From: Trichosporon coremiiforme
Lineage: Eukaryota; Basidiomycota; Tremellomycetes; Trichosporonales; Trichosporonaceae
Assembly: GCA_039545355.1 (NCBI GenBank)
Contig: BCJJ01000055.1
Span: 1-62,749 of the forward strand
DNA: 62,749 bases
Direction: 5' to 3'
Shown piece by piece: positions 11,501 to 22,355 of the stretch. Every line of letters starts with the position of its first letter. The stretch's first letter is position 1. The translations under genes were made by a program, and so were the position numbers. The notes under the pieces are model-generated. The model saw only the letters and a list, made by a program, of their open reading frames with translations, did not search any database and had not been told where the DNA came from.

Positions 11501-12071
11501 ACAAGCTGTAACAGCTTTCCTTTTGGTCCCTTGCGGGCCCCTGCTTTTGCTGGAAACTGTTTCAGTCCGTCAGGAACGGGCCGCTGTACCTTGAGAAGAC
11601 AACGGCAGCTTCGAGACATAGACATGAGATATCTAGGGGTATTCCGATAGGCTACCCTGAAGTATTGGAGTACTGCGACGGGGTCAGGAAGGTTGCTAAA
11701 CGCAAAACAATGCGGGTGGGCACCACCATATAGGGACGGGCATGACGAAAGAGGTAGTCTGCTTGAGTCTAAGATCGCGTCGGTTGGGCCTGGGGGAGTG
11801 GTGCTGAAGGGCGGTAGATTGATACAGGGGCCTGTTTACATGTCTACGGATCGCAACACCGCAGATCCGCTGCGATATCGCAACGTGGGTAACACGGCAG
11901 AAGCGACCGGCTACAGGTTGGCGGCCGTTGCACCGTAACTGCCACAGGTGGACGGCCGCTGGTGGGATCTGCGCATCTCGCGGCCGCCACAGTCTAGTGC
12001 CGCCCGATGCGGCCCCCTTGACCTGGCGATCGAGATTGTCTTTCCACACCATCACTCTCAGCTTGAACCCA
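11501..12071. other. intergenic, no supported gene
   Basis: 570 bp after tRNA-Glu. Only short overlapping frames are present. A candidate promoter region for the relic gene that follows. Confidence 0.4.
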
Positions 12072-12817
12072 ATGACGACTGACGCTTCAAGTAGTGCAAC
12101 ACCTCATGAAAACTCGTCGCCGCTACCAGCGGCGCAGTTGGTGTCGACCTTGGTTGTGGGTTTCATCAATTCCAGCACGGTCGATTGGTTAGCTCAAGCT
12201 TGAACAAGAGCTTGATCTAGATAGCCCACCTAAAGTACCTCGACTGCGAGAACGAGGAGCTGCGCAAAGCTGAGCTTGTACGCGATGTCCAGCAGGAAAC
12301 TCAACTTCAGCATACAATCAATCTGCGCCTCGACCTAATGAACGCAACAGCTGCCGTCGACCCACGTCCTGCAGCATCTCAGCGACAATGCAGAGGACAG
12401 CAGTGCCCTCTCTCCCGACACTTCTGCGGTTTCAAAGACCCGTCCTAAGGATGAACCTTCCCCCGTCGTGCCAGTTGCACTCCCCGCACGCATCTCGCCG
12501 TTCAATGAACCTCTCACCTGCTCACTCGACTTCCATCAACGCCGAAACAAGCCGCCGCGACCGCTCGCCCCCTCGCGGTCCATTGGGCTTGCCGGCTCGT
12601 CCCGAACAAGATTCGCAATACTGCACCACTGCAAGATCGCATCACTCCAGCGCTGACTCCTAACTGCAGCCGTCCTACCGAAGAGCCGACAAGCGTTACC
12701 GCAAAGACTACTCGCCACGCCGCCGAAGCTACAACAGTGATAGTGACGGAGAGTGTGGCTATGACCACTCGCATTCGTCACGTTACGCCCCCCGTCGTCG
12801 GTCTGTAGACCGCTAGC
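12072..12817 (+). pseudogene. relic of a coiled-coil (zipper-family) gene
   Basis: An ATG at 12072 begins a Ser/Pro-rich stretch (MTTDASSS...). About 60 codons on, in another frame, comes a heptad-like segment with YLDCENEELRKAEL, then a further frame with LQHLSDNAEDSS and a Pro-rich part, and finally an Arg/Ser-rich end (RKDYSPRRRSYNSDSDGE) closing at a TAG at 12815-12817. No single frame links these pieces and I found no GT-AG introns that would. I read it as a decayed member of the family at 15.7-29.1 kb. The SDSDG string recalls the member at 27.3-28.3 kb. The alternative, a real gene with several unrecognised introns, is less likely. Confidence 0.45.
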
Positions 12818-13301
12818 CATGAAGCCCTTGCTGTGGAACTGTCTCCACCTAGAGTAGGCACCTGTGCATGTTGTCAAAGCCCCCCCATTTTTTGAGAAAT
12901 GGTTGCTCACCAGAGTGCAGACTGAGAGTGACGCGGGGTGCAGTCCTATAACACGTAACTTTCTGCCTCCGTCTCGTCACTCTGGGCGACGCCTCTGACA
13001 GCTCGTTCACACCAGTCGCTCCAACACTAGCGACAGTGCTTCACTCCCCCAACCAAAAGCGTGAAGGACATGTGAGTAGACAAGGGGAGCACTGGTTTCG
13101 CGTTATTGTCGACCCGTTGGATCGCCAAGCACATCGGACTATAGCGATGGGCAGGTCAAGCACGGACGGGGCGGGCCCCGGTCAGTTCGCCACCCAGGTG
13201 ACTAACCCAGGCCAGCGCACCATTTGTGTTCCTTCCTCTCACACTCCATCTTTCACCATGACCCTCAAACGGCCAGGCTCTCTGCCGAGCCGTATTCAAT
13301 G

Positions 13302-14237
13302 AAGCTCCGCAAAGCCGATTGCGAACCGGGCCTGAATGTGAGCCAGCTAGCGACCCAGCAACTTGCGCAGCTGATTCCAGGAGGACATTCTGCGCGTTGT
13401 GCAAGAGCCCATCTGATGCTGGACGGCCGAATCCGATAAACGAATCCGCGACGCAGCAGATGCCTACGAGAAGGAAATCAAGAGCCTTGAAGACGAGAAC
13501 AAACAACTGCGGAACATCATCCAGACAGTTAGCGAGGGGGCGGAGCCTCTCATCTCTCAATGTAACGACCTGAACGCCGAAATCAAGGGTCTGAGACCAC
13601 AACAGCCGTCTGCAAGAGGAGGACACTGTCATTTTAGCCCGCCAGCAAGCTCTGCAGATGGAAGCGGTTGCTCTCCAGGCCAAGGGACAAGGTTCGCGAG
13701 CTGGAGCAGGAGCGAGAGTTGGTCTCGGAACACTTGCGGGGCGTAACGACGGCAGAAGCCAATCTGGCAGATCTTCACACGCAGATGGGAGCAGCGCTGG
13801 AGTTGCTCAAGGGCAGGAGGTCGAGTACGCAAGTCGCTCTTTGTACCACCGACACATCCGGCGCCTCTCCCCACCCTACAACGCCCCTCAATCCCCCCAC
13901 TGCTGCAGAACAACTCAGGACTTCGCCACCGCCCTCCACATCCCCTGCCCAGCATTCAAGCCTTCCTCGACGCCCGACTGTCTCCATTCCGGCAATGTAC
14001 CGGATCCTTCACGCCAGCGCATTTCGACTAGGAGTAGTCCAATCGGTCCAGATCGACACCGCTCACCTTTTACCTCACGCCGCGGCAGCTCGGAGCCAGG
14101 CAAAATCGAGCATCGTCGCCCTTGGTTTGGGAGGCGATGAGTGTACAGCTAGACCGGCGAGAGAATATGGAGCATACAGGACAATGGTTACTTATTGCAT
14201 GCACATGGTGTATTGGCGTCTAGATGTCACACTCTAG
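13302..14237 (+). pseudogene. zipper-family pseudogene with stop and two frameshifts
   Basis: From the ATG at 13302 a short exon ends at a GTGAGC donor (13341). Skipping to the acceptor ending TTCCAG opens EDILRVVQEP, followed by an in-frame TGA and then the strongly heptad-like EKEIKSLEDENKQLRN. The helix continues in a second frame (SRLQEEDTVILARQQ) and then a third (DKVRELEQERELVSEHLRG, ending at 14237). The pieces form one long coiled coil only if two single-base shifts and the stop are ignored. The intron sits just before the zipper, as in the intact paralogues. The C-terminal frame is Pro/Ser-rich. This is a disrupted paralogue rather than a working gene, unless translation uses unusual recoding. 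Confidence 0.55.
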
Positions 14238-14340
14238 GGTGATACTGGCACCGCGATCTCCGGCATTGAGGTATGTAGGCGAGTAATCCTTACCCTCAAG
14301 GCAGTTGTCCACTTGCAGGATAACAGTCACGTTCGACTCT

Positions 14341-14813
14341 ATGGCGCGCACCCCCCCCCTCCCGCCCCGTCAAAACGCCAGTCAGACCCGTCCCAGCCTG
14401 AGAGCAGCAAACGCTTCCGCATTCTTCCTCAACCGCAACGCACAACAGAGTACCTCTCATCCCCTTGCGAACGGCCACGTCCCAAGACAAGCTCGCTGAC
14501 AAGTGCAGGAATGGCTGCGCACCCAGCTGACAGAGCTCTCCAAAAACTTATGATCTGCAAGCCGCCCATCACGCCATTGAAGCAAGGTGCGGAAGCATCC
14601 AGATCCACCATGGGGAGAGAGACGGCGTCCCGGAGTGTCGGATGGAGGACGTGAGCTCGATCCACGATACCTGAGCTGACGCTACATCTGGAGGAGATCA
14701 ACGCCGACCTGGAGCTGACAAGGGAAAGTCTACGCGAAGAACTCACATGCAAAACTCTTTCGTTAATAGCATGTGCAATGCATCGTCCGTTCGCTAGACT
14801 CGTCATGACGTAG
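14341..14813 (+). pseudogene. short relic of the zipper family
   Basis: An ATG at 14341 opens a Pro/Arg-rich frame of 52 codons (MARTPPLPPRQNASQ...). About 300 bp later a different frame carries LEEINADLELTRESLREEL, preceded by a GTGAGC donor-like site near 14650 and a CTGAC branch-like string. The layout (Pro-rich N-terminus, intron, helical segment) mirrors the neighbours, but the frames do not join. Weak evidence. It may simply be spacer containing a fragment. Confidence 0.3.
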
Positions 14814-15164
14814 TCTGAACTATCCAATAGGTTCTGGCATAAGCGGCCGTTCCGAGACAGGAGCACCCTCCACCGCGCTCGGGCTCGTCACGTATCTCGG
14901 GCCGACATCAAGGAACGACACCGGGAGCCCGCACAGATACCTCATGCAGCGCTTCTGGGCTCTGCAGTGCACCGAAGCACGTTGGTGCACGGTTAGCTAA
15001 ACCCGGGGCCCGAAACTGAAACTCCCAAAAACTGGCGGGAACGCCACAGTGATCAATGAGAGTCAGCCTCACCCATCATGGCTGTCACCAATCATGACCT
15101 GCATCCTACCTTCAGTCGGATCTCTTCCCTTCACGTTTCAATGCATAAGGATAGAAAAACAGAG

Positions 15165-15242
15165 TACATCCAGGGGGAATCGAACCCCCACCGCATCCAA
15201 TCCTATTGGCAAGGATGCATGATACCATTTCACCATAGATGT
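15165..15242 (-). tRNA. tRNA-Gly (anticodon GCC), copy 1
   Basis: Acceptor ACATCTA/TGGATGT, anticodon stem CATCC/GGATG with loop TTGCCA giving GCC, T arm GGGGG/CCCCC. Intron 7 nt. T5 terminator at 15155-15159. The second copy is at 60944-61021. Confidence 0.95.
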
Positions 15243-15760
15243 TGGGACGCTTCTGCTGGTAGCATAGTGGCGGCGGCCCCACAAGCGGCACGGAATCCTC
15301 GGTGGTGCTCTTTACAGCAGAAATTGGTCATTCTTGATAGCAGTTGCATTTAGTGCTGCACGGTCCGTGGACGTATCATCCGACGAGTCTCCTTGACGAG
15401 GGTGGGGATTGTAAAAGGAAGCAGCTGTCAGAAGTTGTAAAGTGCCTTCTAGTCTCTAGCAAGTCTTATACTAGACAGCGATCCGGAAAAAGCCCGAGTT
15501 GGGATGCCTCTCCGGTTGGTAGTCTTGAGCGCACCTCTGCTGTCCGGTAATTCGGCTATGTGCTTGGTCTGTGGCCCATGTGACACGGTGCCAAGGCTCG
15601 AGCAATGCGTCTTGGACGATCAGAAGCTCAAAGCGTTTAATATGGGGAGCATGTCCGTCTCAGAGCGGTGTTCACGGCGGCCATAGCCGATCCCACCTCA
15701 TTCTCAACATACTTAAGCGACGGGCTGTGATAGTGCAGTGTACATCCTCAAGCCTTCCTC

Positions 15761-16993
15761 ATGACCAGCTCCTACGGCTACGACTCTCCTTGCAGCTCCA
15801 TAGCTTATCCCACCTCACCCCGGCGACGCATTCGCACTCTGCGGCCTGGTTCCCCGCAGTCAAACCTCCGGCACAATACTCCCTATTCACGGTTGCAGCG
15901 CAACCAGTATCTTAACGGCTCCCCTGCTATGCCTGCAGTGGCCCGTCAATTCAAAAACCTTCCTTCTCCCTGTGTCACAGCGGGAGACTTCCGAGCTCGC
16001 CGTCGGAATGAGCCGGCCCAGGGCGGTACATCCTTCGGATTTGCGCCCTCTGCTTCAGATGCAAATACCACATTCAGCCGGGACGGGTCTACGCAGTCCC
16101 AGTTCCCACCCCAACCGTGCCCCCCAATCCAGGTCACTGGTGAGCAGACGCCTCCTCCAAGCAAGCGGTCAAACCCCGTTGCTGAAGCGGAATGTGCTCT
16201 GCCTTCGGCAAAGCGGCGGCCTTCCTACAAGTATGAGTTGGGGCGCGAGATCGTGAGTCTTCTCACTGCTGTGACAGCTGCGCTCACCCTCCAGGACAAC
16301 TTGAGACGTCTGCTACACCTTGAGGGACACACCGCGGACGGGATTAGACGCATTGAAGAGGAGGCCTGCCAGAAGAAGCAGGACTGTGCCAAGAAACGCG
16401 AGTGGCTTAGTGGCAAGCATGCCGAGCTTGAAAAGGAGCAAGTCGCTATACGCCACGAGATTGAAGAGTACAAACGGAATGGACGTCTCACAGGCCCGGT
16501 GCTGGAAAGACTTCGGGCTCAGTTCGATGCTCGGGGACGAGAGAAACGTGTCGTTTCCCTCGACCTCGAGGTTGCCGCGGAGCAGTTTATCGCCAATGCC
16601 AACAGAGAGCGGGCAGCGAGGGCTGTCCGCGAGCATGACGAGTTGGAGCGGGACGCAGAGAATCTAAAGAGACAGAAGCAGGAGGGGGACTACCGCTACC
16701 TGAAGGAGATGGAGGAGGAGAACGCACGGCTGAGGAGGGAGAATACTCGGATAGAAGGGGAGAGAGACTTTGCTCAGCGACTTTGCTCATGGATGGCGGC
16801 CTCCCGCCGTCCCCGCACTCCCCCGATGCCCAAGTGGTACATCAACTTCATGTCGAAATGGTCCGCGCTCAAGGATGACCTCGAGGGTCGCCGACTCAAG
16901 CTGTTTTCGCAGATAATGCAGCCTTGGGAGAATATTCGCTCCCTGCAAGAAGTTCACCGGGTCCACCGGTCTGCAAGGGAGGAATTTCAATAG
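15761..16993 (+). CDS. coiled-coil protein of the zipper family, intact
   Basis: An unrecognised protein of 396 residues once a predicted intron is removed, or 410 if it is retained. Residues 1-165 are Ser/Pro/Arg-rich and look disordered. From about residue 170 to 340 the protein is a long, highly charged coiled coil (EEEACQKKQDC, EENARLRRENTR). The C-terminal 60 residues are basic and aromatic (PKWYINFMSKW). Positions 16253-16294 form a 42-nt segment with GTGAGT at one end and CTCCAG at the other. Its translation is an uncharged hydrophobic stretch that interrupts the coiled coil, so I read it as an intron that leaves the frame unchanged. The exon after it starts DNLRR, exactly as in the relic at 20.4 kb. 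Probably nuclear or scaffolding, but function is unknown. Confidence 0.8.
   Translation: MTSSYGYDSPCSSIAYPTSPRRRIRTLRPGSPQSNLRHNTPYSRLQRNQYLNGSPAMPAVARQFKNLPSPCVTAGDFRARRRNEPAQGGTSFGFAPSASDANTTFSRDGSTQSQFPPQPCPPIQVTGEQTPPPSKRSNPVAEAECALPSAKRRPSYKYELGREIVSLLTAVTAALTLQDNLRRLLHLEGHTADGIRRIEEEACQKKQDCAKKREWLSGKHAELEKEQVAIRHEIEEYKRNGRLTGPVLERLRAQFDARGREKRVVSLDLEVAAEQFIANANRERAARAVREHDELERDAENLKRQKQEGDYRYLKEMEEENARLRRENTRIEGERDFAQRLCSWMAASRRPRTPPMPKWYINFMSKWSALKDDLEGRRLKLFSQIMQPWENIRSLQEVHRVHRSAREEFQ
16253..16294 (+). other. predicted in-frame 42-nt intron
   Basis: GTGAGT donor, CAG acceptor and internal TGTGAC/GCTCAC branch-like strings. It is divisible by three with no stop, so an automatic gene caller would read through it. 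Its position matches the phase-0 intron of the paralogues. Confidence 0.7.
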
Positions 16994-18304
16994 GGACGGG
17001 AGCTCGCAGGATGCTGGTTCGGATGATGCGCTAGATATACGTCCCTCGTGTTAGTAGTATGCTGAAAGAATCCGGGCGCTGTCGGTAGTTAGTGTGTTAG
17101 AGTAGTAGTGTCGCCAAGGTATCATAGATTGCAGTTGTCAAATGTAATGTGTCACTCATTCCGCTCAGGGGAGGCCGGGAACATTGCAAAACCAGCCGAG
17201 CGACTCCTCCTCCTCCTATAAAACGAAGATCGAGCGGCAGAAGTCCCAGCCGTCTCCTCCGTCTTGCCCACGCTAAGTGTATTGAGTCCTCCGCGATCTT
17301 GATGCCGACGAGAGGCGAGTCGCGTTCCAAGCGTGCTATTGAGCTATTTGTGAGGATAGGTGCACAGGCAGACCAATCGTGTTGCAATCGCCAGTGACGG
17401 ACAATAGTGCAACGCCTCAGCGACCGTGGGAAAGTCGGTCCCCGCCGCTTGAATAGCCGAGCCCACCTAGACGTCATTTCGACTTCCTGCCATCGTAGCT
17501 TCGCGATCTGTCTTCCTTCCGACACTGGTGCTTCTCGCCTCACCATCACGTATCTCATATCCACGTCAAGGCTGCACGTCCCCGCTCTCCCTCCGACACC
17601 TGACCTTAGCTTCAGACTTCGGCTTTCGGAATGGATACCCTCGACCTCCGCCCGCGGTTCCGTCTCCTCTCGTTCCAGTGTGCCTCCTGCCGGCGGAAGA
17701 TCGTGCTCGACGCAGGTCAGCGCGGTCAGCTCAGAACTGGCAAAAGTACACCTTGCATTCGGCCAGGTGGCCATGTCGTTGGCGCCTGGCCTGATGTTGA
17801 GGTCAACCCCGTCTACACCGCCTTCGTGAATGCGAAGATGTAGCGCTCCGAAATCTGCTGGTGAGCTCACCTTGTGATAGCCAGAGCTAATGGAAGCCAT
17901 CTTTCAAAATTCCAGACTATTTGGATGCCTGCAGGGCCTTGTGTGTGAGATCTCAGCACTCCATTATTGCGGATCATCTTGCCGTGTGAGACGAGGCGAC
18001 CAACCTCTTCAAACGTGGCGGTCAGCCTGACCACCAGCGTGAGTGAAGGTGTCGGATTCTTGCGGTTCTTAAGGCTGCGCTTGAGTGGCGGAACGTGGAT
18101 AGTGTTAACTCTTCACAGATCACAGCTGGATACGACCAACACACGTCTTCGTGACCGGAGACTTCTAAGGCGACCATATGGCTGATCCCCGGGTCAAACC
18201 AACCTCCGCTCAATGAACCCCCGACCGCTGCCAACAAGCCCGCTGCGCCATCGATGCCCACACAACTCGGGGACATGCATAGGTGCAAAAGAATGCCAAA
18301 AACG
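16994..18304. other. intergenic with one doubtful long frame
   Basis: 1.3 kb up to tRNA-Glu. A 267-codon ATG frame runs on the minus strand (17097-17900), but it has no recognisable domain, an Arg-rich shadow-like composition, and is overlapped antisense by a 140-codon frame. I do not call either a gene. Confidence 0.35.
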
Positions 18305-18414
18305 TTCTCCGCCAGGGAGTCGAACCCTGCTCTATCGCGCACCCTTGTAGCTGTTTCCAACTCGAGGATCTCCCGTTTGAGAGGCGATTATACTAACCGA
18401 TATACTAGCGAAGA
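18305..18414 (-). tRNA. tRNA-Glu (anticodon CUC), copy 1
   Basis: Acceptor TCTTCGC/GCGGAGA, D stem GTAT/GTAT, anticodon stem ATCGC/GCGAT with loop CTCTCA giving CTC, T arm CAGGG/CCCTG. Intron 38 nt, the longest of all tRNA introns in the window. T5 terminator at 18298-18302. Confidence 0.96.
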
Positions 18415-18605
18415 GGCGATGGTAGGGGTGCAGAGCGCTGGCTGCTGCGCCGCGGGCGCTCGGGGCGGCGTCGGAGCTCGGCAAGACAGCTGAGAGATGC
18501 ATTCTGATATTCAAGAAGTTCCGGGAACTGGGGTATGGGTATAGGCTACAACGTACGCAAGAATGCCCGAAGGCGGAGGGAGGGGAGAGGAGAGGAGAAG
18601 AGGGT

Positions 18606-19633
18606 TCAGATCGAGTCCGAGGTGCGGATCAGACCAACGTGCTGCGCTTGGCTAAGTGCCTGGTCCAGAATCGCGACTGGGAGGGCAGGGATGATCCAGC
18701 GGAAGAGCCAGTTTCGCTCACCGAGCCAGATCTTGCGCGGGGGCCTCTCAACAGCCCGTCCAAGGGCGTTAGCGACCTCCTGGACGGACGGCGCGTTGGC
18801 GCACATCTTCTTAAACTCAAGCTTGAATGCGTCCTCGACTTCCGGGAAGTTGGCATACAGACCAGTCTGCGAGCCCTTGTTGGACAGGCCGAACGCCTTC
18901 AGGCCCGTTTGCATCGCGGTGTCAACGACAGAGAGCTCGACAGTGACGGAGGCAATGCCGAGGGGAGCAAGCTCGCGACGCATAGCGTCCGAGAGCGACT
19001 GGAGGGCAGCCTTGGTCGAACCGTACACGCCCATCCAGGGGTTGCCGTAGGCGGCGGCAGAGCCGATGTTGATGATGACAGAACGAGCGCCGGAGAGCTT
19101 GTGGCCGGTAACGAGGAGGGGAGCGAACGCCTGAGCGAGGGCGATCGGGCCGAAGACGTTGACCTCGTACATGCCGCGCATGCGGTCGACGTCGACGTCG
19201 ATGACAGGACAGCGGTCCTCGACACCGGCCTAGTCGTCAGTCCACTTGTCCTCAAACCTCGCTAGTCTTCCCCGGATAGGCCCCAGCCGGGTTTCCCTAC
19301 GCTAACGGCTGCATCTCTACCCGGATTCCGCAATGTTCATGTCGCAAGAGCTCGTGAGCCACTCACATTGTTGACGAGCGCATCCAGGCGTCCCTCGTCT
19401 TCGAGGATTATCTTCTTGACGTCCGCGATCGAGAGCTTGTCCACGACATCGAGGGCGAGGACCTTGGCCCCCTCGGCTTTGAGCGGGGCGAGGGTCTCAA
19501 CCTTGCGCGCAGTAGCGTACACCTTCCATCCGCGGCGGAGAAGGTCGAGGGCGAGATTCGCGCCGATCGAGTTGGATTCCGAGCAGCCCGTGATGAGGGC
19601 GACGCGCTGGGTCTTGTTCTTCTCGGCCGTCAT
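18606..19633 (-). CDS. Ayr1-like short-chain dehydrogenase/reductase
   Basis: NAD(P)(H)-dependent classical SDR, closest by recall to fungal 1-acyl-dihydroxyacetone-phosphate reductases (Ayr1 type) of lipid droplets and ER, which reduce acyl-DHAP for lysophosphatidate synthesis. Two exons, 19367-19633 and 18606-19229, are separated by a 137-nt intron (GTGAGT donor, ACTGAC branch, CTAG acceptor), giving 296 residues. Splicing rebuilds the NNAG motif exactly at the junction, which strongly supports the model. Other signatures are the cofactor motif TGCSESNSIG near residue 15, the Ser in NIGSAAAYG, and the catalytic YGSTK. The ASARK-type cofactor strand reads ATARK, which favours NADPH. A hydrophobic C-terminal stretch (FRWIIPALPVAIL) could anchor it to membrane. 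The substrate is inferred only. Confidence 0.92.
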
Positions 19634-20371
19634 CGTAGCTTTCTGTTCGTAAGGAGTGTAGAGGACAAGGGAGCGTGAGTGGGTGAGTCCAAGGAGTGTC
19701 GGGTTATAGATGCATGGCGAAAGGATGGATGGTGAGGAGCTAAGCTGCTAGCGTCCACTCACGGATGAGGTGTACCCGGCCCGCTTGTTGGAAGTTTGAC
19801 CCTGACACTGAGTGAAAATGTGCCTGACACTGGGAGATGGTACGCTGATTAGCGGCCCACGCGGGGTCGAACCACCGTCCCCGTGTCCGAACATCAACCC
19901 GGCGGAACGCGATAACGGCGAGCGACGCGTAAGTGATATCAGCGAGATGCATGCAAGTAAGCGTCCGGTTTCTATTGTCCGTTGAACTGAACCTCCATTG
20001 AACTAACCTCTATGGAGAAGGGTCAGCGGGGGACTGATCGTAACATCCGGCTTGCAGGGTCGAAGACGGGCACGGGAGGATTTTGCTAATTGCAGTTGTC
20101 CACTTTCTAATGCGTGGTGCTACTGCGATTCCGATATTGACGAAACTGCATGCGGCAAGTTCTGATGTGCACTTCAAGACCTCCTTCCTCACTCTCATCT
20201 GCAAAACAATGACAGCAGCGAGAGCGTTCCAACTCGCAGTGATGTGAGTGGAGTGTCTAGCGTTCGAACAAGAAAAGTCAGTTGCCAACGCCAGCGTCTT
20301 CCTGTCTTCCTGGCTGCGTGGTGCATATAACTCTCCACTGACCTCTCACGTACCTCTGCCCGTCAGCGACC
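19634..20371. other. intergenic, with a tRNA-like T-arm string
   Basis: 740 bp separating two divergent units. Near 19863-19880 the minus strand has GGTTCGACCCCGC, like a T arm, but no matching acceptor or anticodon arm can be folded around it. Nothing else is supported. Confidence 0.4.
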
Positions 20372-21225
20372 ATGTCGAACCCACCAGAGAACCTGCCAGA
20401 CCGCACCAACCGGCCGCTGCCGCAACCATCCATTGGGCAGACCAATGCAAGGCTGCAGCGATCGATGCTCCACCGTCTGTTCACGCCTGGCACTGGCAGC
20501 GGAGCCACGCCCACGGTTCGGCTGCCGACGTTCACCCATGCTCCGTTTAGCCTCTCGCCCTCGGCAGCCCACAACTCGGGGCATCCCACACCCACAAGCG
20601 AACCTACAAACGAGACCACGATCCAGCCGTCCAGCAGAACCCCTTCCAACGTCGCCCCGGCCAACAACGACGGCCTGCCCAGCAACCCTACCCAGCCAGA
20701 CAGCGCTGATCCGTCGCATGGTCAGCCAGCGTCCACCCAGAAGTAACGATGGTGAGTCACCTCTAACTACCTACACTGACTCCACTGCCACCAGGACAAC
20801 CTCAGGAGGCACATCGTCACCACCCGGCTGACCTCCGAGGTCAACAAGCTGCGTGCTGGGGTCTCAGGCATTCAAGGCGAGGCTCAGGCGCTCCAGGCCC
20901 AGGCTCAGGCTCTGAACGCCGAGAACAGCGGCCTCCGCAGCTGCCTGCTCAGCTACTCTCAGCCGAAGGTATCCGTCTGGCTCTCTTCCGAGGAGACGGG
21001 ACGCATGAAGGTGCATAGGCGGGTGGAGTTGCAAGCCGCGGCGCAGGAACTCAGGACCTGGTTCGAGGGCCAGAGGAGTCGCTACAGGGGCATGGTGGCC
21101 GATTGGCGGCCTCATTCGGAGGATACGAGGAGTCTCAACGGCAGGCTGGAGCTGGTGGAACTCTGGAAGGGATGGTGGAGCAGAACACGCGCATTGCGGA
21201 GGAGAGCTTGCGGCGTCGGGGATGA
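20372..21225 (+). pseudogene. zipper-family gene with broken frame
   Basis: An ATG at 20372 opens 124 codons of Pro/Ser/Asn-rich sequence ending at a TAA (20744-20746). Directly after it come a GTGAGT donor (20752), a CACTGAC branch string and a CCACCAG acceptor (20794), a 43-nt intron. The next exon begins DNLRRHIV and runs into a coiled coil (EAQALQAQAQALNAENSGL) and then QELRTWFEG. The expected C-terminal helix (VEQNTRIAEESLRRRG, stop at 21223-21225) lies in another frame. At least two single-base shifts are therefore needed to connect all family features. The first exon's frame also does not lead into the second. Either a pseudogene, or a two-cistron arrangement with a separate start at the ATG at 20749. 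Confidence 0.5.
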
Positions 21226-22292
21226 CGATGGGAACGGCGGTCGCGACGCAGATGCCGTTCACCCCGGCTGCGGGTCCGTAAACATGGAGAAAAGGTAGAC
21301 ACCAATGCAGAGAGACGGTTTGGCTCAAAGCTTTCAGTTGTGCGCACAAGCCCGTATCGCCAGTAACCAGGTGTTGAGTGACTGGCCAAATAAAGAGAGA
21401 TCTCGGATTCAAGGTCACACACTCTGTCGGCCGTGAATCCAAGCACAACGGCGCAATCGCAAGAAGCCGTTTTCCTCGTATCTTTCAGCCCAACAAAGGC
21501 CGCATCCGATCCTTTCCTCTATTCTGGACCGATTCGAGCCGTTCGAGCACAGGAGTCCGCCCATGCTGTCGGCCCGTGCTTCGTCCGTCAAAGAGTTAGA
21601 CCAGTGAACATGCTCGTGTAATGGGAGGTGTTCCGCACCTGACAGCGTCCGAGGCTCATGTATTGATTGACCTTCTCAACGCCATTGAGGGACAAGCCCT
21701 ATTACCGCAAATGCTGCTGATACTCATGGTATTTCACTTCTTGATCTGAGTGATAGGAGAACTGGACTTGTGTCGCTTGATGGTCATCGGTGAAGGTGCC
21801 TTGGAGCTCAGGAGGCACCGGGGCATCTTCTGCAAGTTGTCGGGCGAGTCCGCGCTTCGCCAGTGAAAAGCTCCCCGTCGCGTGCAGTCCTCGGTCGTCC
21901 CCTCTTGCTCCTTGGCAAGCTGTAATTGGCTAAATATAGGCCGCCCTCCAGCCAAGAGCAAATCAGATAAGATAATTCGCCTGTTTCGGCCGTGCGTTCT
22001 TCACGTGACTTACTTTTGCTCTTCTGATTGGCTGAAAAAGTCTGGAGAGTGCGTCGCTCAGAAGCCTCCGTCCCGAAGCTGCAAAAGAACGGAACCTGGG
22101 AATGAGCCCGGACTCGCTATGCAGAGCTGAAACGCAGAGGGAATCCCGAGGGCTGACGCCGGTGGGCTTGGCACCTTCTTTTCAGGCCGGATTTTGGCTA
22201 CACCCCGAAGTCACCTGCTCTTGGCAGCCGTGCCGTGCCCCTTTCGGACACCTTGAGCCCCCGCGGCGTGCGTAAAAGTACAGTGAGCCATT
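21226..22292. other. intergenic, no supported gene
   Basis: About 1.07 kb. Short frames only. It ends in the promoter of the following gene. Confidence 0.45.
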
Positions 22293-22300
22293 TATATAAG
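22293..22300 (+). promoter_or_regulatory. TATA box of the Ala/Cys-rich gene
   Basis: TATATAAG located 56 bp before the ATG at 22356. The spacing and match to the TATA consensus support that start over the upstream non-ATG extension of the frame. Confidence 0.6.
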
Positions 22301-22355
22301 CTTGATCTCGGACTTTTCACCCCCCTCCCCCAACCACTACCCACCTCGAAACACG

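Noticed and set aside
17097..17900. 267-codon ATG frame on the minus strand
   Set aside because: No domain, Arg-rich antisense-like composition, overlapped by a plus-strand frame, no splice support or conserved context.
19846..19960. tRNA-like sequence on the minus strand with GGTTCGACCCCGC
   Set aside because: T-arm string is present but no acceptor stem, D arm or anticodon arm can be folded around it. At most a decayed fragment.
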